Below, one piece after another: positions 57,562-64,000 of a DNA stretch of 64,000 nucleotides. The position numbers and the translations under genes were made by a program. A model generated the notes under the pieces. It was not told the origin of the DNA and did not search any database. It saw only the letters and a list, made by a program, of their open reading frames with translations. Origin of the DNA: Hirudo medicinalis (Eukaryota; Annelida; Clitellata; Hirudinida; Hirudinidae); assembly GCA_011800805.1 (NCBI GenBank), contig MPNW01000021.1:612551-676550 (forward strand), in the 5' to 3' direction. Each line of letters starts with the position of its first letter. Position 1 is the first letter of the stretch.

Positions 57562-59094
57562 CAACGAGTTTGATGCTAATAATAATGATAATGAGTTTGA
57601 TATGATTAATAATTGTAATAAGCACTCTTGCCTAATTATCATGTTTTAATTTTGTGCAGTTTTTATACAATTTTACGAGTTAATTGCAAATATTTACTTT
57701 GATGTCATAATTATTGTTGCAATAAGTTCTTTAATGTTGAAATGACCGATCGGATAATTAATTAAATTCGTGCAGCATCACAGGCCACGACACGTGTTCC
57801 GAACTTTTACTCGACCACAAGGAAGCGGACATTGTCATGCTCAGAGATCCGTGCGGGAGGTGGGTTTGTTATTCTCAAATAAATTAATATTAATTTGTTT
57901 ACTAACTGTTTTACTGATGTGATTAGCAACTGTCATGTCAACGAACCTCTTTTCTCAGACATTAGCACCTTGAAAACTGGCATGAAAATAATTTTTATGT
58001 AATTATTATTATTCAAGACATCTGAAATATTCATAATTATTAATTAAAGGATTATAAAAATTTGTTAATAAATTACTTTATGTAGTTCTAATTTTATTGG
58101 ACAAAACATAATTTGATCTAAAATACTAAGGTGTATCAATACAAATGTTTAAAAAGGTTTGTTAGGCAGGTGACATTCCTGCTCGTGTGATTTTTGTAAC
58201 TCGAAAGCTCTGGTATTCCAAAAATACAAAGAAAACTAAAAAAACCGTGCAACGATGAGATGGGTCGTCGGTTGTTTTTCAACAGAACTCCGATTCATGC
58301 TGCCATCTTCGGAGGCCACACGGACATCCTCCAAGTCCTCGTCGACAAAGGAGCAGACTTCAACCTCTGCGACTTCCAGTTCAAAACTCCTCTCATGTAC
58401 GCAGCTTCCTGCGGAAAGACGGCCGCTCTCGGTACGTCGACGTTCCTTTATCGCGACTCGGCAATTTGTAGTTCAATTAATGAAATATTAATTATTACCT
58501 TCGTTAATCCCCATGATGTTCGTCAACATTTTAACAAGTAACTTAACGTCTAGATCTGCTTTAAATTTATGTAATACATGAGATTTAATATTTTATATTT
58601 TGCCACATTTATATGGATGATATTGACATTTCAAGATTAAATGATACTGTAGGATGATACTGTAAGATGACACACACCTGTTGTTCCGAATGGTGCCGAA
58701 CATAACTTTAAATTAAAATCCGATTAAATTTCTTCTCACATTCTGCTAATTCTGCAATGCCTTCCAAAGAACTGTTGCTGAGCTACGAGGCCGACCTCAC
58801 GCTTCACGACGAGAACGGAAACACGGCTCTTCACCACGCTTGCATCCACGTTAGTCGAACTTCCTTCGGTTAATTATTCGATAATTTCTCGGTCATATTT
58901 TTGCCACTCGTTCCTCGTCACTGCGACGCGTTTCGATTGAAAGTCGTGGCCCGTCGAATAAGAATTAATTCATCGAAATTCACGGACGTTCGCGATTCGT
59001 CGCCCTCGCAGAAAAACGAAGAAGCGGCCATGTTGTTGCTGGACAGAATCCATCACAGAGACCTCATCGATGGGCAGAACAAAGATTCAAAAAC
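49533..59094 (+). CDS. ANKRD28: ANKRD28/44/52-type PP6 regulatory ankyrin protein (3' end missing)
   Basis: 24 exons: 49533-49559, 49675-49908, 49986-50186, 50470-50622, 51345-51548, 51834-51920, 52233-52311, 52664-52781, 53038-53211, 53584-53652, 54069-54209, 54392-54503, 54638-54712, 55070-55145, 55485-55610, 55963-56047, 56261-56375, 56741-56881, 56951-57017, 57267-57357, 57776-57859, 58286-58431, 58770-58849, 59012-59094. Phases agree over 922 codons. The nine-codon exon 1 (MGFLKLEDE) matches the MAFLKLRDQ start of vertebrate ANKRD28. About 25 ankyrin repeats follow (PSLVKACFHGDPDEV, KRTPLHAAAFCGEAEICKLL, DKNWQTPLHIAV and so on). These proteins are regulatory subunits of protein phosphatase 6. 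The last exon ends in phase 2 (KDSKT); the expected final ankyrin repeat and tail, about 130 residues, are not found. Intron 14 appears to use a GC donor. Confidence 0.93.
51026..51119 (+). repeat. SINE-like dispersed element, copy D (intronic)
   Basis: AAT/GATAAT run followed by TATAGTGCCATAAGCCTAAG and ATCGGGGGTGCTT, a diverged form of copies A-C. Confidence 0.6.
51120..51185 (+). repeat. Dispersed repeat, family 2, partial copy 3
   Basis: TTTATATAACGCCTTCTCCC, then AGAGGCACTTTGTGGCGATG and CAAGCTGGGTCGCA. Similar to the left part of the 47051 copy and directly adjacent to SINE-like copy D, so the two families may be halves of one element. Confidence 0.55.
52376..52510. repeat. About 60-bp tandem duplication, intronic
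   Basis: TTACTTGATAATACTAACCA, then GGTATGTTAGCATAAAAATG and TAACCAGGTATTAA, occurs about 2.2 times in an ankyrin-gene intron. Confidence 0.9.
54725..54848. repeat. 30-bp tandem repeat, about 3.5 copies, intronic
   Basis: Unit AATAAATTATTTATCAGTTA plus ACAGTAAATT, starting directly after the exon that ends at 54712. Confidence 0.9.
54917..54976. repeat. ATT microsatellite, intronic
   Basis: Perfect ATT run of about 60 bp. Confidence 0.97.
57038..57100. repeat. ATT/TTG microsatellite, intronic
   Basis: ATT run with a TTGTTG block, starting 20 nt after an ankyrin exon. Confidence 0.95.
57396..57624. repeat. AAT-based repeat with GAGTTTGATGCTAATAAT units, intronic
   Basis: Four loose copies of a unit with AGTTTGATGCTA or AGTTTTAAGCTA, separated by AAT/GAT runs. 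Confidence 0.85.
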
Positions 59095-59449
59095 GTAAGC
59101 ATTTCTGATTTTTCTGCAGATATATTTTCTTGAGGACGATCCTCATTTGCATGCATCAGTCTCATCAATGTTGCATTTGGAAATGTTGCAATTGGTTTCA
59201 TGATGTTGTCGTCCTAATCTTCGTTTACATTTGTGTTTTATTTTTAAAACTTTATGTTACTAAAGACTTCTATTATTTCACAACAATGTTGTTACTTTTT
59301 GATGATGTATTACTTTGTTATGATATTCTCTACCTGCGCACTATTTGTAAGGACTGAACGGATGAAAAGTAAATCAATTCAACATTCATTTCCATCAACT
59401 GCTTAAATATTGCAATTAATTTTTGTTGAAAAATAAAAAAAAATAATTG

Positions 59450-59569
59450 ACAACATATGCTATCAAGCAGGTAACATAACAATAAACAACATATGCTATA
59501 TCAAGCAGGTAACATAACAATAAACAACATATGCTAACATCAAGCAGGTAACATAACAATGAACAACTA
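59450..59569. repeat. About 37-bp tandem repeat, 3 copies
   Basis: Unit AACATATGCTATATCAAGCA plus GGTAACATAACAATAA, with small length differences, running up to the N at 59570. Confidence 0.92.
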
Positions 59570-59570
59570 N
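59570..59570. other. Single N
   Basis: One undefined base exactly at the boundary between two different tandem repeats. Confidence 1.
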
Positions 59571-59812
59571 TGGGTTGTTGTGAGTTGTGGGTTGTTGTGA
59601 GTTGTTGTGAGTTGTGGGTTGTTGTGGGTTGTTGTGAGTTGTTGTGAGTTGTTGTGAGTTGTTGTGGGTTGTTGTGAGTTGTTGTGAGTTGTTGTGAGTT
59701 GTTGTGAGTTGTTGTGAGTTGTTGTGGGTTGTTGTGAGTTGTGGGTTGTTGTGAGTTGTTGTGAGTTGTGGGTTGTTGTGGGTTGTTGTGAGTTGTTGTG
59801 AGTTGTTGTTGT
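59571..59812. repeat. GTTGTGAGTT/GTTGTGGGTT satellite
   Basis: About 240 bp of TTGTTGTGAGTTG-type units, with a mix of GAG and GGG variants and occasional short units. Gln/Thr/Asn-rich frames on the other strand are artefacts. Confidence 0.95.
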
Positions 59813-60177
59813 TGTACAACATCATCGTTATCATCATCGTTACCAGCATCACTATCATCACCAACTTCAACGTCACTATTATTCATAATCATCATAGCTG
59901 ACGCAATGTATTACAGTTCATATAAAAAAAATGTAATAAATATATATAATAATAATATATTATTTGTAATAATAATAATTATTAACAGTACTTGCAGTAA
60001 TATTCATTTATGTTTACCACCCTTCAAATATCCTCTCATGAAAATCACTTGAATTCGGACCCAGAAACAATTCAACAAGTTGTGAACAAAAGCAACTTTA
60101 GCCAAACATCACAATAAGTGACGAAATAAAACATTGAAAAAAAAAAAATCGGTCATGCATGACGCCAACCAACCAAC

Positions 60178-60313
60178 CATGACACCGGTGGCCACAGCAA
60201 TCCCTCTTCCGCAGTAGGTAGAGGGAACGATGTCCCCGTAACCGATGGAGAGGAAGGTCACTGAAATGAGCCACATGGAGTTCAGGAAGTTCTTATGGTT
60301 GGGGTTGTGGTAG
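60178..60313 (-). CDS. KCNN: SK (KCNN) potassium channel, pore exon only
   Basis: One exon with acceptor TTCCAG and donor ATG|GTTGGT. It codes [20 protein letters not shown], then [17 protein letters not shown] and IAVATGVM. This is the pore helix and selectivity filter (SIGYGD) and the start of S6 of small-conductance calcium-activated potassium channels, where the VPHTYCGKG motif is typical. Upstream exons (S1-S5) and downstream exons (rest of S6 and the calmodulin-binding domain) are not found here. SK channels sit in the plasma membrane and couple intracellular calcium to hyperpolarisation. It may be a true gene cut by the gaps at 59570 and 63124, or an isolated fragment. The frame running past the donor into the intron meets a stop. 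Confidence 0.85.
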
Positions 60314-60463
60314 CTGGAATAAAGACGATGGTTATGATGTTGATGATGACGATGATGATGATGACGGTAGAGGTGATGGTGATGATGATGATGATGCAGT
60401 AATGGACCATCCAGATACACAATGCATGCGGTGCGTTGTAGAGAATTCTGAATCATCTCGAGT

Positions 60464-60482
60464 GTGTACATCATCATCATCA

Positions 60483-60520
<38 letters not shown>

Positions 60521-60521
60521 G

Positions 60522-60592
<71 letters not shown>

Positions 60593-60600
60593 GTTATTAT
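60464..60600. repeat. ATC/GTC trinucleotide microsatellite
   Basis: ATC run grading into ATCGTC and then pure GTC. Located about 150 bp upstream of the SK exon; poly-Asp, poly-Ser and poly-Val frames are artefacts. Confidence 0.97.
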
Positions 60601-62969
60601 CAACAGAAATTTTCCTCTGACGCGGAAGTTTGTGGTCTTCACGTTTCAACGTACTTTTATGGCAGTTTTATTTCATGTTCTGAGGATTTAATTGACAAAA
60701 CGTGAAAAAATAACTAAAAGAATTTAAAAGCAATTTTTAGAATAAAGCGCTTTTTTTTTGTTTTAAGGAAAATTACGTGAAAAGCCCGTCTTAAAAGAGC
60801 ATCTTAATGAGCTCATAAAAGATGCTGTTGACGAGGAGTTGTTGTTGTTGTCTGACGTGGTCACGCTGTTGTTGTTGTCGGATGTGATAATCGTAAAACT
60901 GTTGCTTTCAGTTGTTTTCAGAAAGTTTTTTGTGTCGGTGTGCTGTTGTGTCGGAGACTCGCACAACTCACAACTTCACACGAGCACATAAACCTACACG
61001 CACATCGACACACGAGCACAACAACATATCATTGGAGCTAATGTTCTTGGAAGGTTTCATTCCGATTCTTGTTCCTAAATTTGGAAGCACAAAGAAGGTG
61101 ATAATTCCCTTGTAATTGCGTTCAAATCAGTACAAAAATTGCTTTGTTTTGACTGGTTTTAAGAAATAAAGTTTTAGAAACTGTGTTAAGGACGATCACT
61201 TTTTAATTCATCGTGCCGCAAACATTCACATCGCATTGTATTGTATTGTATCACAAAGAAAACATTCACATCAGATTGCATTTTATCGCAGACAAGCCCT
61301 CAAATGAGCCGCACATTGATTGCTAAGAATCCAATGAATTCAGGTGAAAGCAATCATGTTACAGGTATCAATCCATGTGTGTTGGAACTTAATTGCCTGT
61401 GTATTTCTTGGAATAAGCAATGTTTGTTTTTGTGATTTCACAAAAAATGGATTTGAACAAAACAATTGAATAAAAGAGCTCAGACATCAAGTATACTCAT
61501 TTTCAATTAAGCTATTGATGTAATTGCATCACAAATATTTTTGGAATAATTAATTTGCTATGATATAATATTTATTTAAAATAAATTAATTGAAATAATT
61601 TTTCCAAAAACATGAGAAATAATCTCAAAATGTTTCAAACAAATTCGATTCAATTTAATATTTTTGTATTTAAAACATTTAAAACACCACAATTTCAGAA
61701 ATATTTTTCAAAACTTGGAGTGATTGTCTGCCCACGTGAGATTTCAACAAATTTCATAAAAATAAAAAGTAAATTATGAGATATCAATTAAAAATATTAA
61801 AAAATAATAATTAATTGTAATTATTAATTATAATATAAAATATAAATAATAGATAATTATAATATCACATAATTATAAATTATAATATGAAATAATAATT
61901 AATTATAATATAAAATAATAATTACTTATAATAATGAATTACGTTATTAATTAATAATTACTTATATTAATTTATTGTAATTAATTATATTATACAATAA
62001 TAATTAATTTTATTTTAAAATAATTATTTTAACATTAAAATGTATAATAGCGATTAATCTAATGATTATCTCGGGAATTATATAATAGAATGGCAACCTT
62101 AATATTTTTGATTTGAAATTCAATATTTAAAAAAATTGATGTTATTTCTGTATTGAACAAATATTTTAATTAAACAAATCATAATCTCAATTACCTCGCA
62201 ATAATTTCAAAACTTGTCGAGCTTTCAATAAGTAAATATTCGTGAAATATTTCAGTTCAGAATGTAATTAAATTTATTTCCTACAAAAATACGTCAAATT
62301 AGAATTTAAAAAAATGAAATAACTTTCTCAACACGTGAACTCAGAGCAGCATGTCTTGCTCCATGGACGTGAATTACTCATGAACTGCAAAAATATTACT
62401 TTCATAAATTCAACAGATAATAATAATATTAGTAATAATAATATTAATAATAATAATAACTACAACAACTATTAATAATAACAACATAAAAAAATAATTT
62501 ATAATAAATAATGAATTTCAATGATGCTAATAAACAATTTATCAACTAATAATAATAATTCATTAAATAAATGTTTATTTTAAAGTTATTTGTAAATTAA
62601 GAAGTAAATTATATTAAAATACGGCAAATATAATTGGTGGACTGCTTCAACTTTGTTTCCAGCAACAACCTGAATTGTCACCAGCAACATGGCAACATGT
62701 TGAGATAATGAGTCGACGGAAGAATTACAAATACTTAATGTGGGTGGATCCCGTGACAACACTTTTAACAACAGCATCAACAACAATAACAACAATATTA
62801 ATGAAAATAAATAATAATTTTTTTAAATATTATTAATTATTACAAGCAAATAATTGCAACTTGTTTTATAATATTTTTGTTGCTAAAAGATATACCGGTT
62901 AAAAACCAGCTTATGATAAATTCAAGAGCTTTGAAAGCGTAAATATTAGTGAATATTTTTGTCGAAATA

Positions 62970-63123
62970 AATTGTCCTGAGCAAGAAACAACAAAACAAA
63001 CATACAAACAACCCAAACATAGAAACACACAAACAGCTAGACAAACAAAACCTATAAATTGTCCTGAGCAAGAAACAACAAAACAAACATACAAACAACC
63101 CAAACATAGAAACACACAAACAA
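62970..63123. repeat. About 86-bp tandem duplication next to a gap
   Basis: AATTGTCCTGAGCAAGAAAC, followed by an AACAAAACAAAC-rich body, is present nearly twice and runs into the terminal gap. It explains the duplicated Cys-rich minus-strand frame. Confidence 0.9.
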
Positions 63124-64000
63124 NNNNNNNNNNNNNNNNNNNNNNNNNNNNNNNNNNNNNNNNNNNNNNNNNNNNNNNNNNNNNNNNNNNNNNNNNNNNN
63201 NNNNNNNNNNNNNNNNNNNNNNNNNNNNNNNNNNNNNNNNNNNNNNNNNNNNNNNNNNNNNNNNNNNNNNNNNNNNNNNNNNNNNNNNNNNNNNNNNNNN
63301 NNNNNNNNNNNNNNNNNNNNNNNNNNNNNNNNNNNNNNNNNNNNNNNNNNNNNNNNNNNNNNNNNNNNNNNNNNNNNNNNNNNNNNNNNNNNNNNNNNNN
63401 NNNNNNNNNNNNNNNNNNNNNNNNNNNNNNNNNNNNNNNNNNNNNNNNNNNNNNNNNNNNNNNNNNNNNNNNNNNNNNNNNNNNNNNNNNNNNNNNNNNN
63501 NNNNNNNNNNNNNNNNNNNNNNNNNNNNNNNNNNNNNNNNNNNNNNNNNNNNNNNNNNNNNNNNNNNNNNNNNNNNNNNNNNNNNNNNNNNNNNNNNNNN
63601 NNNNNNNNNNNNNNNNNNNNNNNNNNNNNNNNNNNNNNNNNNNNNNNNNNNNNNNNNNNNNNNNNNNNNNNNNNNNNNNNNNNNNNNNNNNNNNNNNNNN
63701 NNNNNNNNNNNNNNNNNNNNNNNNNNNNNNNNNNNNNNNNNNNNNNNNNNNNNNNNNNNNNNNNNNNNNNNNNNNNNNNNNNNNNNNNNNNNNNNNNNNN
63801 NNNNNNNNNNNNNNNNNNNNNNNNNNNNNNNNNNNNNNNNNNNNNNNNNNNNNNNNNNNNNNNNNNNNNNNNNNNNNNNNNNNNNNNNNNNNNNNNNNNN
63901 NNNNNNNNNNNNNNNNNNNNNNNNNNNNNNNNNNNNNNNNNNNNNNNNNNNNNNNNNNNNNNNNNNNNNNNNNNNNNNNNNNNNNNNNNNNNNNNNNNNN
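63124..64000. other. Assembly gap, 877 N
   Basis: Run of N to the end of the window. Confidence 1.

Larger units (their letters stand above)
59095..60177. other. Interval that should hold two gene ends; none found
   Basis: The ANKRD28-like gene (+) and the SK channel exon (-) both point into this interval, yet neither the last ankyrin exon(s) nor the SK S6/calmodulin-binding exons can be found. It contains a roughly 37-bp tandem repeat, a single N and a 10-bp satellite. Confidence 0.7.
60314..63123. other. No further gene seen
   Basis: AT-rich DNA with microsatellites. It should lie within or upstream of the SK gene, but I find no S5 or earlier exon. The 67-codon frame at 60763-60966 and the 69-codon frame at 62586-62795 have no domain. 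Confidence 0.55.

Noticed and set aside
59416..59895. Gln/Thr/Asn repeat protein on the minus strand
   Set aside because: Frame of a GTTGTGAGTT satellite crossing an N; prion-like look is an artefact.
60109..60649. 177-codon Thr/Met-rich frame around the SK exon
   Set aside because: Only the part 60178-60313 is coding. The rest is a microsatellite upstream and intron past the donor, where the reading loses similarity.

Overview
The window is nuclear DNA from an invertebrate animal. It is AT-rich, split by many short introns with GT..AG borders, and full of trinucleotide microsatellites. Gene density (about one gene per 5 kb), introns from 60 nt to 2 kb, and proteins closest in type to general bilaterian orthologues fit a lophotrochozoan such as an annelid or leech. 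That placement is an inference. There are no bacterial operons, CRISPR arrays or phage genes.

I rebuilt the genes by hand from splice sites, reading-phase continuity and family similarity. Left to right: (1) 1-9.9 kb is repeat-rich, with a decayed hAT DNA transposon that still has matching terminal repeats and an 8-bp target duplication, plus one unrecognised two-exon gene (7668-8268, +). (2) 9.9-14.2 kb is a ZIP13-type zinc transporter (-). (3) 16.7-20.7 kb is a sideroflexin (-). (4) 22.1-24.7 kb is the RIO2 kinase (-), which shares a 287-bp head-to-head promoter interval with (5) OSTC, an oligosaccharyltransferase subunit (25.0-26.2 kb, +). (6) 26.7-30.3 kb is the AP-3 mu subunit (-). (7) 33.8-38.6 kb is the 3' part of an EVA-1C-like lectin/transmembrane gene (+). 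(8) 39.9-44.3 kb is SRRM1 (+), a PWI/RS splicing coactivator. (9) 44.7-46.8 kb is a four-span claudin/PMP22-like protein (+). (10) 47.9-49.0 kb is ARL5 (-), divergent from (11) an ANKRD28/44/52-type ankyrin repeat subunit of protein phosphatase 6 (49.5-59.1 kb, +; last exons absent). (12) A pore exon of an SK (KCNN) potassium channel lies at 60.2-60.3 kb (-). The far right end is an assembly gap.

The genes are unrelated housekeeping and membrane-traffic genes and do not form a pathway or a new defence-type system. The observations most worth following are: seven regularly spaced 3'-splice-site-like modules in an SRRM1 intron; an acidic insertion in the RIOK2 catalytic domain between the catalytic loop and the metal-binding motif; a 60-nt, stop-free, frame-keeping intron in ARL5; the loss of both convergent gene ends (ANKRD28 and SK) around a single N at 59570; and families of dispersed SINE-like repeats carrying AAT/ATT tracts.
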